Positions 42,912-52,427 of a stretch of 64,000 nucleotides of DNA are shown here, in pieces. A program made the translations under genes and the position numbers. The stretch covers positions 77,263-141,262 of the forward strand of contig DAIRVG010000003.1 of assembly GCA_036802945.1 (NCBI GenBank). The letters run 5' to 3'. Numbering within the stretch: the stretch's first letter is position 1; the number at the start of each line of letters is the position of its first letter. The DNA is from Gp6-AA40 sp036802945 (GTDB lineage Bacteria > Acidobacteriota > Vicinamibacteria > Vicinamibacterales > UBA2999). The notes below the pieces were generated by a model. That model did not search any database. It was not told where the DNA came from and saw only the letters and a list, made by a program, of their open reading frames with translations.

Positions 42912-44051
42912 TCAGCGTTTCCGATCGGGCGCCGCGCGAAGGGCTTCGAGCGCCTTCGCATGATTCCACTGCGCGAGGAAAATCTGTCCGTTGCTTCCGC
43001 CGCCGCGCGTCGACGTCCACGCCAGCTGGCGTCCGTCGGGTGACGGTACTGGCAGACCATCGAACCCGTCAGCGGACGTGATACGCACCGGCTCTTTCTT
43101 GCCGTCGAGGTCCACCATGTAGACCTCGAAGTTCTCGAACCCGAGCTTGTTCGAGGCAAACAGGATGTACTGCCCCGACGGATGGATGTACGGCGCCCAG
43201 CTCATCGCGCCGAAGTCGGTGATCTGCCGCACATCGGTCCCGTCCGGATTCATCGTGAACACGTTCGCAATGAGGCCGGTCTCGTCGAAGCGACGCCAGA
43301 TGATCCGTTTGCCGTCCGGTGAGAAGAATGGCCCGCCGTCGTAGCCGCGCACGCTGGTCAGCCGCTTCTGGCCCGAGCCGTCGGCGCGCATGATGTAAAT
43401 CTCGGCGAAGTAGCTCGGATCCACCTCGAGCTGTTTCTGCTCGGCGGCGGACAGCGTCCGGTTGTACGCGTCGCGCATCGACGTGAACGCGATCCACTGC
43501 CCATCGGGCGAATAGCTTGCCTCGGCGTCGTACCCGCGCGCGGTCGTCAGGCGTGCATATTTCCCGGTTTTTTCGGCGTAGGCGTAAATCTCGAACTCCG
43601 GATCGTAATCCCACGAGTAGCGGCGCTCCTTGCCCGACGCGCGGAAGTCGAGCTCCTCCTGCTGTAACTGCTTTGATTTCGGATCCTGATGTGTCGACGC
43701 AAACAGGATCTCGTCGGTGCCGGGACGGAAGAAGGAGCAGGTCGTCTTGCCGTAGCCAGGAGAGATGCGCTTCGTGTCGCCGGTCGCCAGGTCGAGCGCG
43801 TAGATCTGATAGAACGGGTTGCCCGGCTCGCGCTCGCTCTGAAAGACCAGCCGCCTGCCGTCAGGAGACCAGTAGCCCTCGCCTGCGCGGCGACCTTCGA
43901 TCGTCAGCCGGCGGACGCGAGACAGGAAATCACTCTCTTTGTTCTCGGGAGGGCGGGTCTGAGGACCGGCCCCTACACTGGGGGAGCCTTGGGCGAAGAC
44001 AGTCATAACCCCGCCAAGGATGAGAATGGGAACCAGAGCTTTCCCGCGCAC
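42912..44051 (-). CDS. TolB-like PD40 beta-propeller protein, secreted
   Basis: A 380-residue protein with a signal peptide from GTG 44051 (RGKALVPILILGGVMTVFAQ). The body is made of PD40/TolB repeats with the SPDG signature: EGYWSPDGRRLVFQSER, ASYSPDGQWIAFTSM, PFFSPDGKRIIWRR, PYIHPSGQYILFASN, PVPSPDGRQLAWTS. This predicts a periplasmic six-bladed propeller for protein-protein contact. No TonB/Tol genes are adjacent; instead an M28 peptidase follows. A start at 44156 would translate two palindromes (RAARTLWVREASPKGSP) and is rejected. Confidence 0.85.
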   Translation of the reverse strand: MRGKALVPILILGGVMTVFAQGSPSVGAGPQTRPPENKESDFLSRVRRLTIEGRRAGEGYWSPDGRRLVFQSEREPGNPFYQIYALDLATGDTKRISPGYGKTTCSFFRPGTDEILFASTHQDPKSKQLQQEELDFRASGKERRYSWDYDPEFEIYAYAEKTGKYARLTTARGYDAEASYSPDGQWIAFTSMRDAYNRTLSAAEQKQLEVDPSYFAEIYIMRADGSGQKRLTSVRGYDGGPFFSPDGKRIIWRRFDETGLIANVFTMNPDGTDVRQITDFGAMSWAPYIHPSGQYILFASNKLGFENFEVYMVDLDGKKEPVRITSADGFDGLPVPSPDGRQLAWTSTRGGGSNGQIFLAQWNHAKALEALRAAPDRKR

Positions 44052-44064
44052 CCGGACACAGCGG

Positions 44065-44106
44065 GGCGAGCCCTTTGGGCTCGCCTCGCGGACCCAGAGG
44101 GTCCGC
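44065..44106. repeat. Two perfect GC-rich hairpins upstream of the TolB-like gene
   Basis: GGCGAGCCC / GGGCTCGCC with loop TTT (44065-44085) and GCGGACCC / GGGTCCGC with loop AGA (44088-44106). They stand side by side in the divergent region before the penicillin-binding protein gene and belong to the palindrome class also seen at 13174, 21812, 28812 and 49258. Confidence 0.88.
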
Positions 44107-44179
44107 GCCGCACGGGAAAGGGCCTGCGCCGCACATGAATAGATCTGACCGATCATCGAGCAAAGGGTAGCATTGATCA

Positions 44180-46204
44180 GTGCGTCTTTCGATGTTTCGT
44201 AACCTGTCGGTACGCGACTGGTTCATCGCCATCGGCGGCGCCGTCGTCATCGTATTCGCGGTGATGGTGCTCGTCTGGACCGGGCGTCACAGCCTCGCCA
44301 TCTACCGGCTGAATGGCGGCGTCGGCGGGACCACGTTCTACGACGCGGCGGGACGGGAATGGTTTCCGCTCGACGAGCAGCGCCGGGACGTCCCAATCGA
44401 CCAGATCTCCACCTATTTCAAGGACGCGGTGATCTCGATCGAGGATCACCGGTTCTACATGCACCCGGGCATCGATCCGATTGCGATCGGCCGTGCCGTA
44501 GTGGTCAATCTACGGTCCGATGCCGGGACGCAGGGCGGCAGCACCATTACGCAGCAGCTTGCGCGTACCCTCTATCTTTCGAACGCGCGCACGTTCGCGC
44601 GCAAGGCGCAGGAAGCCGCGCTCGCGGTGTTGCTCGAGATCTTTCTCAGTAAGAAGGAGATCCTCGAGCTCTATTTCGATCGCGTATACCTGAGCGGCGG
44701 CATATACGGCGTCGAGTCGATGTCCGAGAAGCTGCTCGGAAAGCCGGCCTCGCAGCTGACGCTCGGCGAAGCCGCGCTGATCGCGGGAATCATCCGGGCC
44801 CCGGCGGCCTACTCGCCCTGGACGCATTTCGATGCTGCACGCCAGCGCAGCTTTGTCGTGCTCCGGCGCATGCGCGAGGAAAAAAAGATCACGGCTGCAC
44901 AGGAGCAGGCAGCGCGTGCCGAGCAGATCCACGTCGGTCCGCAACCGTCCGTCTCGAAGGCGAGGCATGGCTACGCGAAGGAATTTCTGCGTCAGCAGTT
45001 CCGTGACATTTATGGCGGCGACAATCCGCCAGACTGGAAAGTCCAGACGACGTTCGTGCCGGAGTTGCAGGACGCCGCCGAAGCCGCAGTGCGCGACGGG
45101 CTGCGACAGCTTGGCGTCAAAGGCCTGCAAGCGGCGCTCGTCGCCATGGACCCGAGCACCGGCAACCTGCTCGCGATGGTTGGCGGATCGGATTTTGTCG
45201 TGACTCCGTACAACCGGGCGATCCGCAGCCGACGCCAACCGGGTTCCGCCTTCAAGCCGTTCGTCTATTCCGCGGCGCTCGAAAGCGGCATGTCGCCGGT
45301 GTCGACGATCAGCGGCCTCCGGCAGGTTGCGATCGCGGCGCCCCAGGGCGTGTGGATTCCGCGCGACGAGCGCGCCAGTGAGCAGGACGAGCTCTCGCTG
45401 CGCGAGGCGCTGCTCGAATCGAGCAACGCTGCCGCCGTCCTGCTGCAGCAGCGCGTCGGCTCGCGCCCCGTGCTGCGGCTGGCAAACGATCTCGGCGTCA
45501 AGGATCAGCCCGACGTACCGTCGCTTGCCCTTGGCAGTGGCCTGGTCACGCCTCTGGATCTGACCTCCGCCTACGCCGTCTTTCCGAATCTTGGCTATCG
45601 CGTCCGCCCGCGCGGGCTCGTCACGGTCGAAAACGCCGACGGTGACATCGTGAGCCGCACCAATATCGAGAGCGAGCAGGTGCTGTCGCCGCAGGTTGCG
45701 TTCCAGATGCTGACGATGCTCCAGGACGTCGTCGATCGCGGCACGGGCGCATCGGCACGTCGCCTGGGCGTCCACGGCGCCATCGGCGGCAAAACGGGAA
45801 CGACGAACGACTACCGCGACGCGTGGTTTGTCGGTTTCAATTCCGCTGTGGTCGTCGGCGTATGGGCGGGCTTCGATCAGCCGGAGAAGATTCGCGAGGG
45901 TGCGACCGGCGCGCGCGTCGCGCTGCCAATCTGGGCCGACTTCATGCGACGCACCGCGCAGCATTTGCCGAGCCACGCGTTCGAGCCTCCCGGCGATATG
46001 CGGACCGAGGAGTTGTGCCGCGTGTCCTATCTCCGACCAGTCGACGGATGCCCCGGCTATGTGGAGTACTTCAAGGACGGCGACGAGATCCCTTCACGGT
46101 TGTGCACAGTTCACGCGGGAAATCTCAAGCAGCGCGCACAACGAGTCGTCCAGGGCATCTTTGGGGCGATCGGCAAAGGCCTGAAAGGCATCTTCCGCAG
46201 GTAA
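44180..46204 (+). CDS. Class A penicillin-binding protein (PBP1-type transglycosylase/transpeptidase)
   Basis: A bifunctional peptidoglycan synthase of 674 residues. After one membrane helix (IAIGGAVVIVFAVMVLVW) comes the GT51 transglycosylase with catalytic glutamate in VISIEDHRFYMHPGID (E88) and QGGSTITQQLARTLYL. The transpeptidase has RQPGSAFKPF (SxxK, near S356), an SSN triad in LESSNAAAVL and GKTGTTNDY (KTGT, near K538). The C-terminal tail has cysteines in EELCRVSYLRPVDGCPGY. GTG 44180 or ATG 44192 could be the start. A histidine kinase gene follows after nine bases. Confidence 0.93.
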   Translation: MRLSMFRNLSVRDWFIAIGGAVVIVFAVMVLVWTGRHSLAIYRLNGGVGGTTFYDAAGREWFPLDEQRRDVPIDQISTYFKDAVISIEDHRFYMHPGIDPIAIGRAVVVNLRSDAGTQGGSTITQQLARTLYLSNARTFARKAQEAALAVLLEIFLSKKEILELYFDRVYLSGGIYGVESMSEKLLGKPASQLTLGEAALIAGIIRAPAAYSPWTHFDAARQRSFVVLRRMREEKKITAAQEQAARAEQIHVGPQPSVSKARHGYAKEFLRQQFRDIYGGDNPPDWKVQTTFVPELQDAAEAAVRDGLRQLGVKGLQAALVAMDPSTGNLLAMVGGSDFVVTPYNRAIRSRRQPGSAFKPFVYSAALESGMSPVSTISGLRQVAIAAPQGVWIPRDERASEQDELSLREALLESSNAAAVLLQQRVGSRPVLRLANDLGVKDQPDVPSLALGSGLVTPLDLTSAYAVFPNLGYRVRPRGLVTVENADGDIVSRTNIESEQVLSPQVAFQMLTMLQDVVDRGTGASARRLGVHGAIGGKTGTTNDYRDAWFVGFNSAVVVGVWAGFDQPEKIREGATGARVALPIWADFMRRTAQHLPSHAFEPPGDMRTEELCRVSYLRPVDGCPGYVEYFKDGDEIPSRLCTVHAGNLKQRAQRVVQGIFGAIGKGLKGIFRR

Positions 46205-46213
46205 AATCGATCG

Positions 46214-47908
46214 GTGCGGTTCGTGTACATCTGGACGCTCCTCGTCGGCAGCGGCCTGGTGTTTCTCTTCATCCGTTACCGTCAGATCCTGGCGCAGATC
46301 GAGAACGAGCGGCGTCGTCACGACGTCGCGTTGCGCGAACACCACGACATCGTCTCCGCCCTTCGGACGACGCACTTGCGCGACTCGATGGTCCTCGAAA
46401 ACATCGACGAGATCATCTTTCGCCTCAAATCGGTCGGGGATGACTGGGTCGTCGAGTCCATGAGCCGGCGAGTCACGGAGTTGCTCGGGTACACGCCCGA
46501 CGAGGTGATCGCGCTCGGCAATCAGATGGTCCATCCGAACGACGTCGAGCACGTCCGGCAGAAGACACACGAGGCGTTTGGAGCCTCCGCGACCACCACA
46601 TTTCAGTACCGTGCAAAGCACAGAGACGGGCAGTACCGCTGGTTCGAAAACCGGCTGCGCGCCGTGGCGGCGACCGGCCAGGAGGGGCCCACGGTGTTCG
46701 GGGTCGCACGCGACATCACCGAGCAGAAGCAGACCGAAGAAGTGCGCCGCCGCGGCGGTGAGGACGAGCAACAGGCGCACAGGATGGAAGCGCTCGGCCG
46801 CCTGGCCGGAGGCGTCGCGCACGACTTCAACAACCTGCTGACGGCGATCGGCGGCAACGCCAGCTTCGTGGTCGAGCTGCTGCCTGCCGGCGACCCGAAG
46901 CGCCAACCGCTCGACGATATCCTCACTGCGTGCGACCGGGCGGCGCGCTTCACCGGCCAACTCCTCGCGTTCAGTCGCAAACAGGTCCTGCAGCCCGAGC
47001 CGCTCGTGCTCGCCACCGTCGTGGGCGATATGCAGCAGATGCTGTCTCGGCTCCTTGGACCGGAGTATCAACTCAACGTCGATATCGCCGACGGATTGCC
47101 CCCCATCGCCTCCGATCGCGGCCAGATGGAACAGGTCTTCATGAACCTGATCATCCACGCGCGCGATGCGATGCCCGACGGTGGCCCGATCTCTGTTCGC
47201 GCGCGACTGGCGACCCACGACGATGACGAGGCGATTGCGCGCATGCCGTCGCCTCCCGCGAAGGCGGTGGTCCTCGAGGTCGCCGACAAGGGCGTGGGGA
47301 TCGCGGAGGAGATTCGCGGGCGGATCTTCGAACCGTTCTTCACGACGAAGGAGCGAGGAAAGGGCACGGGTCTCGGCCTCGCGATGGTCTACGGCTTCGT
47401 TCGACAGAGCGGCGGCCACATCGATCTCGTCAGCGGCCACGAGGACAGCGGCACATCATTCCGTATCTACCTGCCGGCCTTCACTGCGCCTGAACCCGCC
47501 GTGTCCATGACCATTGCCGACCGCCCCACGGAGGAGCGTCCGCTCACCGTGCTCGTGGTCGACGACGATTCGGGCGTGCGAAATCTGGCGTCCGCGATGC
47601 TGCGCCGTTCCGGATATATGGTGATTGAAGCGAAGGACGGGACGGAAGGAGAGCAGATCGCAATCCAGCATGACGGGGAGATCCATGTGCTCCTGACCGA
47701 CATCGTCATGCCCGGCCTCCGGGGCCCCGAACTCGCGAAACGGGTGCGCGCCCTCCGTCCGTCGACGCGGGTCGTCTACATGTCAGGGTTCAGGGACACC
47801 GAGCCCCTCGCAGACGTCGATCGAGGCGAGGCAGTATTCTTGGAAAAGCCATTCATGCGGGTAGCTCTGCTGGGGGCAGTCTCACGGGTAGCCGCCCCAT
47901 CCGCGTAG
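46214..47908 (+). CDS. Hybrid PAS-histidine kinase-receiver protein with altered N box
   Basis: A 564-residue signalling protein. A single N-terminal helix (FVYIWTLLVGSGLVFLFI) anchors it, with no periplasmic sensor. A PAS domain (VVESMSRRVTELLGYTPDEV to GVARDITEQKQ) precedes the dimerisation domain with phospho-acceptor H203 in GGVAHDFNNLLTAIGG. The ATPase domain has VADKGVGIAEE, FEPFFTTKERGKGTGLGLAM, but the N box reads FMNLIIHARDAMP, so the asparagine that normally coordinates ATP-Mg is histidine (H315). A receiver domain ends the protein, with the DDD acidic pocket, D496 in TDIVMPG and the lysine in LEKPF. No separate output regulator is adjacent. Confidence 0.9.
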   Translation: MRFVYIWTLLVGSGLVFLFIRYRQILAQIENERRRHDVALREHHDIVSALRTTHLRDSMVLENIDEIIFRLKSVGDDWVVESMSRRVTELLGYTPDEVIALGNQMVHPNDVEHVRQKTHEAFGASATTTFQYRAKHRDGQYRWFENRLRAVAATGQEGPTVFGVARDITEQKQTEEVRRRGGEDEQQAHRMEALGRLAGGVAHDFNNLLTAIGGNASFVVELLPAGDPKRQPLDDILTACDRAARFTGQLLAFSRKQVLQPEPLVLATVVGDMQQMLSRLLGPEYQLNVDIADGLPPIASDRGQMEQVFMNLIIHARDAMPDGGPISVRARLATHDDDEAIARMPSPPAKAVVLEVADKGVGIAEEIRGRIFEPFFTTKERGKGTGLGLAMVYGFVRQSGGHIDLVSGHEDSGTSFRIYLPAFTAPEPAVSMTIADRPTEERPLTVLVVDDDSGVRNLASAMLRRSGYMVIEAKDGTEGEQIAIQHDGEIHVLLTDIVMPGLRGPELAKRVRALRPSTRVVYMSGFRDTEPLADVDRGEAVFLEKPFMRVALLGAVSRVAAPSA

Positions 47909-48158
47909 CGACAAGGACACAACGACGGGTTCTAACGTAAATTAGTGACGTCGTGTGTCGATTTCGCGCAACCCCGTTCGACAAGTAGATGGAACGGGAC
48001 TTCAGGCGCGGTCGACCGAAGCCTTCGTACGTTTGTGTGCGCTCGTTTAGGGCGGCGGGAGCTTTTCGGCCGCTGGATCGTGCGGGGCCCGTTACGCGTC
48101 TTAGGTAAAATCGCTTGTCCCTCCGTGCGAATCGCACGGCAAACCAGCAAGGAAACTC
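47909..48158. other. Promoter region of the RND efflux operon; no gene
   Basis: Two hundred and fifty bases without a supported reading frame. CTAACGTAAATTAG (about 47933-47946) and the palindrome at 48123-48139 are the only structures seen. No regulator gene (TetR, MarR) is adjacent to the efflux operon. Confidence 0.5.
48123..48139. promoter_or_regulatory. Perfect palindrome upstream of the efflux operon
   Basis: CCGTGCG-AAT-CGCACGG, 7-bp arms around three bases, ends 19 bases before the adaptor ATG. Position and symmetry fit an operator or a leader hairpin controlling the efflux operon. Confidence 0.5.
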
Positions 48159-49250
48159 ATGTTTCGTGCGTCTCTTCCGATCCTCCTGTGTACCGCGCTT
48201 GCGGCGTCGGCCTGCGGCGGCGATCCGGCGGCCAGCCAGGGCGCTGGCGGCCCTGGAGCGTTTCCGCCCACCGACGTGCAGACCCTCACGATTGCGCCCA
48301 AGCCCATCCCGCAGACCAGCGAGTTCGTCGCCACCGTCCGCTCGCTTCGGTCCACCGACCTGCAGCCGCAGGTGGAAGGGATCGTCCGGCGGATCTTCGT
48401 GAAGGCAGGTGACCGCGTGAGTGCCGGCCAGCCGATCGTCCAGATCGATCCTGACAAGCAGCAAGCGACCGTGACGACAGTGCAGGCGCAGCGCGTGGCG
48501 CGCGAAGCGGACGTCGCGTATGCGAAGCAGCAGCTCGCGCGGATGCAGAAGCTGTTCGCGGCGGGCGCCGTGAGCCAGGCGGAGCTCGAGCAGGCCGAGA
48601 CCACGGAAAAGACCGCCGAGGCGCAACTCGCCGCGGTGTTGTCGCAGATTCGCGAAACCGAGGTGGAGCTCCAGTACTACCGCGTGACCGCGCCGACCGC
48701 AGGCGTCGTCGGCGAGATCCCGGTGCGGGAAGGCGATCGCGTGACCACGTCGACGGTGATCACCACGATCGACCAGGCGGAAGGGCTCGAAGCCTATGTC
48801 AACGTGCCGCTCGAGCGGGCGTCGAGCCTGCGGCCGGGCTTGACGGTGGAGCTGCTCGACTCCAATGGCGTCGTGGTTGCCTCGAATCCGATCACGTTCA
48901 TCGCCGCGCGGGCGGACGATGCGACGCAGTCCATCCTCGTGAAGGCGACGCTGCGCACGCGTCCGCCTGATATCCGCGTTCAGCAGTACGTCCGTGCGCG
49001 GATCGTCTGGAGCAACAACCCGGAAATCTCCGTGCCCGTCGTGGCGGTCAACCGCATCAGCGGTCAGTACTTCGTGTTCGTGGCCGAAGCGGCGCAACAG
49101 GGTTTCGTCGCGCGACAGAAGCCGGTCACCGTCGGCGAGCTCATTGGCGACAGCTACATCGTCCGCAGCGGGATAAAGGCAGGGGAGAGGGTGATCATTT
49201 CGAATATTCAGAAGATCGGCGATGGCGCTCCCGTCAAGCCTGCCGCCTGA
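48159..49250 (+). CDS. RND efflux periplasmic adaptor lipoprotein
   Basis: A 363-residue membrane-fusion protein linking an inner-membrane RND pump to an outer-membrane channel. The lipobox ASAC (LAASACGGD) marks lipidation. The order is a beta-barrel strand, lipoyl half (LQPQVEGIVRRIFVKAGDRVSAGQPIVQID), an alpha-helical hairpin (AYAKQQLARMQKLFAAGAVSQAELEQAETTEKT), a second lipoyl half (YYRVTAPTAGVVGEIPVREG), barrel and membrane-proximal domains. AAGGAAA before ATG 48159 is a good ribosome binding site. It is first in an adaptor-pump-channel operon. Confidence 0.93.
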   Translation: MFRASLPILLCTALAASACGGDPAASQGAGGPGAFPPTDVQTLTIAPKPIPQTSEFVATVRSLRSTDLQPQVEGIVRRIFVKAGDRVSAGQPIVQIDPDKQQATVTTVQAQRVAREADVAYAKQQLARMQKLFAAGAVSQAELEQAETTEKTAEAQLAAVLSQIRETEVELQYYRVTAPTAGVVGEIPVREGDRVTTSTVITTIDQAEGLEAYVNVPLERASSLRPGLTVELLDSNGVVVASNPITFIAARADDATQSILVKATLRTRPPDIRVQQYVRARIVWSNNPEISVPVVAVNRISGQYFVFVAEAAQQGFVARQKPVTVGELIGDSYIVRSGIKAGERVIISNIQKIGDGAPVKPAA

Positions 49251-49257
49251 CAGTGCG

Positions 49258-49281
49258 GGGCGAGCCTTCAGGCCCGCCCGT
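49258..49281. repeat. GGGCGAGCCTTCAGGCCCGCCC palindrome between adaptor and pump genes
   Basis: A compact inverted repeat, GGGCGAGCCT facing AGGCCCGCCC, lies eight bases after the adaptor stop. It matches the palindrome class between ilvB and ilvN in position and style. Confidence 0.82.
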
Positions 49282-49298
49282 CCGAAGTGACATAAATC

Positions 49299-51062
49299 AT
49301 GTTTGTCGACACATTCATCACGCGGCCGATCCTCGCGACCGTCTGCTCGCTCGTCATCGTCCTGGCTGGCGCGCTGGCGATCCCACAGATGCCGATCGCG
49401 CAGTTCCCCCAGGTGGCGCCACCCACCGTGCAGGTCACGGCGATTTACACCGGCTCCAACGCCGTGACGGTGGAGACCGCCGTCACAACACCGCTCGAGC
49501 AGGCGATCAACGGTGTGGAGGGCATGCTCTACATGTCGTCCTCGAGCACCAACAGCGGCATCAGCTCAATTACCGTGACGTTCGACGTCACGCGCGATCC
49601 CGACATTGCCGCGGTCGACGTGCAGAACCGTGTCAACCAGGCGCTGGGCCGCCTGCCGGCGGAAGTCCGTCAGCTTGGTGTCACCGTGCAGAAGTCGGCG
49701 ACGAACTTCATCCTTGCTGCGGGCGCCTATTCCGAGCAGGGGGAGTACGATTCGCTCTTCATTTCGAACTACATCGACGTCTACATCAAGGACGCGCTCA
49801 AGCGCGTGCCTGGCGTGGCCGACGTGTTCGTGTTCGGCGAGCGCAAGTACTCGATGCGGATCTGGCTTGATCCGTCCCGCCTGGCCGCGAGGCAGCTGAC
49901 CGCGGGCGATGTCGTGAATGCGTTGCGCGAGCAGAACGTCAACGTGGCTGCGGGCAGCGTTGGCGATTCTCCCGCGCCCGAGGGCCAGACCTATCAGCTC
50001 AGCGTGCGCGCCGCGGGCCGCCTCCACGAGCGGTCCGAGTTCGACGACATCATCGTGAAGGCCGGAAAGGAAGGCGCGCTCATTCGCCTGGAGGATGTCG
50101 GCAGGGTGGAGCTTGGCGCCGAGACGTACTCGTCGATGCTCCGTTTCCAGGGGCGTGACTCGGTCGGCTTCGCCGTGATCGCGCTGCCGACCGCCAACGC
50201 GCTCGACGTGAACACCCTCGCGCTTGCGGAGCTGACGCGCCTGTCGAAGGCGTTCCCGCCGGGCCTGCAGTACGCGGTTGCGTTCAACACAACCACGGTC
50301 GTTCAGGAGTCGATTCGGGAGGTGCTCAAGACGCTCGCCGAGGCGATGGGCCTCGTCGTGCTCGTGATGTTCCTGTTTCTCCAGAGCTGGCGCGCCACGA
50401 TCATCCCGACGCTCACGATGCCAGTATCCCTCATCGGCGCGTTCGCGTTCGTGCACCTCCTCGGCTTCTCGATCAACACGCTCACGCTCTTCGCGATCGT
50501 CCTTGCCACAGGCATTGTCGTGGACGATGCGATCGTCGTGATCGAGAACGTCGAGCGGCACGTGCAGGAGTACAAGAAAAAGCCGCAGCAGGCGGCGTCC
50601 GACGCGATGCGCGAGGTGTTCAGCGCGGTCGTCGCGACCGCGCTGGTACTGATCGCGGTGTTCGTCCCCGTCGCGTTCTTCCCCGGGACCACCGGCCGCC
50701 TCTATCAGCAGTTCGCGCTGACGATTGCGTTTGCGGTGGCTATCTCCGCGTTCAACGCGCTCACGCTCACACCCGCGCTGTCCGCGCTGTTGTTGCGGCA
50801 CGACGACCTCGGCAAGGGACGCTTCTTCGGGGCCATTGAGAGAGGGATTCGCGGCGGCACGAACCTGTACGTCCGCATCGTCTCGGGGCTGATGCGCTGG
50901 CGGTGGGCGATGGTCGTCGTCTTCATTGCGCTGCTCGGCGCGGTGTACGTCGTCTATACGCGTGTGCCGCAGTCGTTCCTGCCTGAAGAAGATCCCGGAT
51001 ATTTCATCGCGATCGTACAGGCACCCGCCGGCGCGTCACTCGACTACACCGCGAACGTCGCG
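49299..51062 (+). CDS. RND (HAE1/AcrB-type) efflux pump, N-terminal part before gap
   Basis: These 588 residues are the N-terminal half of an inner-membrane proton-driven multidrug pump. The first helix (FVDTFITRPILATVCSLVIVLAGALAI) leads into the porter domain with ISSITVTFDVTRDPDIAAVDVQNRVNQ, then AMGLVVLVMFLFLQSWRATIIP, the proton-relay helix GIVVDDAIVVIENVERH and FVPVAFFPGTTGRLYQQFALT. The aspartate pair in VVDDAIVV is present. The frame stops at the gap; residues after it continue in another frame (51163-52305). By comparison with AcrB about 75-80 residues are missing. Confidence 0.93.
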
Positions 51063-51162
51063 NNNNNNNNNNNNNNNNNNNNNNNNNNNNNNNNNNNNNN
51101 NNNNNNNNNNNNNNNNNNNNNNNNNNNNNNNNNNNNNNNNNNNNNNNNNNNNNNNNNNNNNN
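51063..51162. other. Assembly gap (100 N) inside the RND pump gene
   Basis: The flanks read PAGASLDYTANVA before and PPSIQGLGVFGGFTFEVLDQ-type sequence after, in different frames. AcrB homology (from memory) places about 77 residues between these points, so the true gap is probably near 230 bp, not 100. Confidence 0.95.
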
Positions 51163-52305
51163 CCTCCGTCGATCCAGGGGCTGGGTGTGTTCGGCGGGTT
51201 CACGTTCGAAGTGCTCGACCAGGGAGGCGGCACCGACATCCAGAACCTCGGGGCGGCAACCTTCGGCCTCGTTGGCGCGTCGCGCCAGTCGCCATTGGTG
51301 ACGGGTCTCTTCAGCTCGTTCACCGCCAACGATCCGCAGCTGGCCGTGGATATCGATCGCGAGAAAGCACAGAGCCTTGGCTTGCCGATCAGCGAGATTA
51401 CCGGCGCGATGCAGATTTATCTTGGCTCCGCCTACGTGAACGACTTCGACTTCAACAACCGCGCGTATCGCGTGTACGTCCAGGCCGACAAGGCCTTCCG
51501 GTCCAATCCGAAGTCTCTCGGACAGTATTACGCGCGCACGAACAGCGGCAACATGGTGCCGCTCGCGAGCGTGGTCCGTGTGCACGAGACGACCGGGCCG
51601 CAGGTCATCAGCCACTTCAACCTGTTCCGATCGGCGACGATCAACGGGTCGGCTGCGCCAGGTGCAAGCTCGGGACAGGCGATCCAGGAGATGGAGCGGC
51701 TGGCGTCTACCGCGCTGCCGCAGGGCTTCGGCTACGCGTGGTCGGGGATCTCGCTCGAGGAGATCAAGGCGGGAAGCCAGTCGGCGGCGATCTTCGGCAT
51801 CGGCATCCTGCTCGTCTACCTCACGCTGGCGGCGCAGTACGAGTCGCTGGTCCTCCCGTTCATCGTCCTGCTGGGCGTGCCGCTCGCGGTGCTGGGCGCG
51901 CTGTCGGCGCAATGGCTGCGCGGACTGCAGAACGATGTCTACTGCCAGATCGGGTTGGTGATGCTGATCGGCCTCGCCGCCAAGAACGCGATTCTGATCG
52001 TCGAGTTTGCCGAGCAGCTGCGCCACAAGGGGCTGTCGGTCGTCGACGCGGCCATCGAAGCCGCGCGCATCCGCCTGCGGCCGATTCTCATGACGTCGCT
52101 CGCATTCATCCTCGGCGTCATGCCGTTGGTGTTCGCATCGGGGGCGGGTCAGGAAGGGCGCCATTCCGTCGGCACGGCGGTGACCGGGGGCATGCTCTTC
52201 GCGACGTTCCTCAACATTCTGTTCATTCCGATTCTTTACGTGGTGATTCAGACGCTTCGCGGTGAGAGAGATATGAAAGCGAAGGAGGGCAGCGCACATG
52301 CGTAA
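51163..52305 (+). CDS. RND (HAE1/AcrB-type) efflux pump, C-terminal part after gap
   Basis: These 380 residues are the C-terminal half of the same pump: VLDQGGGTDIQNLG, DPQLAVDIDREKAQSLGLPI, YRVYVQADKAFRSNP, SGISLEEIKAGSQSAAIFGIGILLVYLTLAAQYES and the helices LIGLAAKNAILIVEFAEQLR and LRPILMTSLAFILGVMPLVF. The lysine in GLAAKNAI, part of the proton relay, is present. The product ends ERDMKAKEGSAHA; the channel-gene ATG (52298) overlaps the last codons by eight bases. Confidence 0.93.
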   Translation, partial: PPSIQGLGVFGGFTFEVLDQGGGTDIQNLGAATFGLVGASRQSPLVTGLFSSFTANDPQLAVDIDREKAQSLGLPISEITGAMQIYLGSAYVNDFDFNNRAYRVYVQADKAFRSNPKSLGQYYARTNSGNMVPLASVVRVHETTGPQVISHFNLFRSATINGSAAPGASSGQAIQEMERLASTALPQGFGYAWSGISLEEIKAGSQSAAIFGIGILLVYLTLAAQYESLVLPFIVLLGVPLAVLGALSAQWLRGLQNDVYCQIGLVMLIGLAAKNAILIVEFAEQLRHKGLSVVDAAIEAARIRLRPILMTSLAFILGVMPLVFASGAGQEGRHSVGTAVTGGMLFATFLNILFIPILYVVIQTLRGERDMKAKEGSAHA

Positions 52306-52327
52306 GCAGGCGATGCCTTTTTCACTG
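52298..52327 (+). CDS. Start of the outer-membrane efflux channel gene, before gap
   Basis: ATG 52298 overlaps the pump stop codon (TAA 52303-52305) and reads MRKQAMPFSL, a plausible signal-peptide start, before the gap. AGGAGGG at 52283-52289 is a strong ribosome binding site eight bases upstream. It belongs to the protein resumed at 52428. Confidence 0.75.
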
Positions 52328-52427
52328 NNNNNNNNNNNNNNNNNNNNNNNNNNNNNNNNNNNNNNNNNNNNNNNNNNNNNNNNNNNNNNNNNNNNNNNNN
52401 NNNNNNNNNNNNNNNNNNNNNNNNNNN
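52328..52427. other. Assembly gap (100 N) inside the channel gene
   Basis: A placeholder gap removing the signal peptide and first residues of the TolC-like protein. The two sides are out of frame at 100 bp, so the real length differs. Confidence 0.95.

Noticed and set aside
49299..52265. Single 988-residue RND protein across the gap
   Set aside because: After the 100 N the frame becomes Arg/Ala-rich nonsense. The true continuation is in another frame, so the long product is a chimera.
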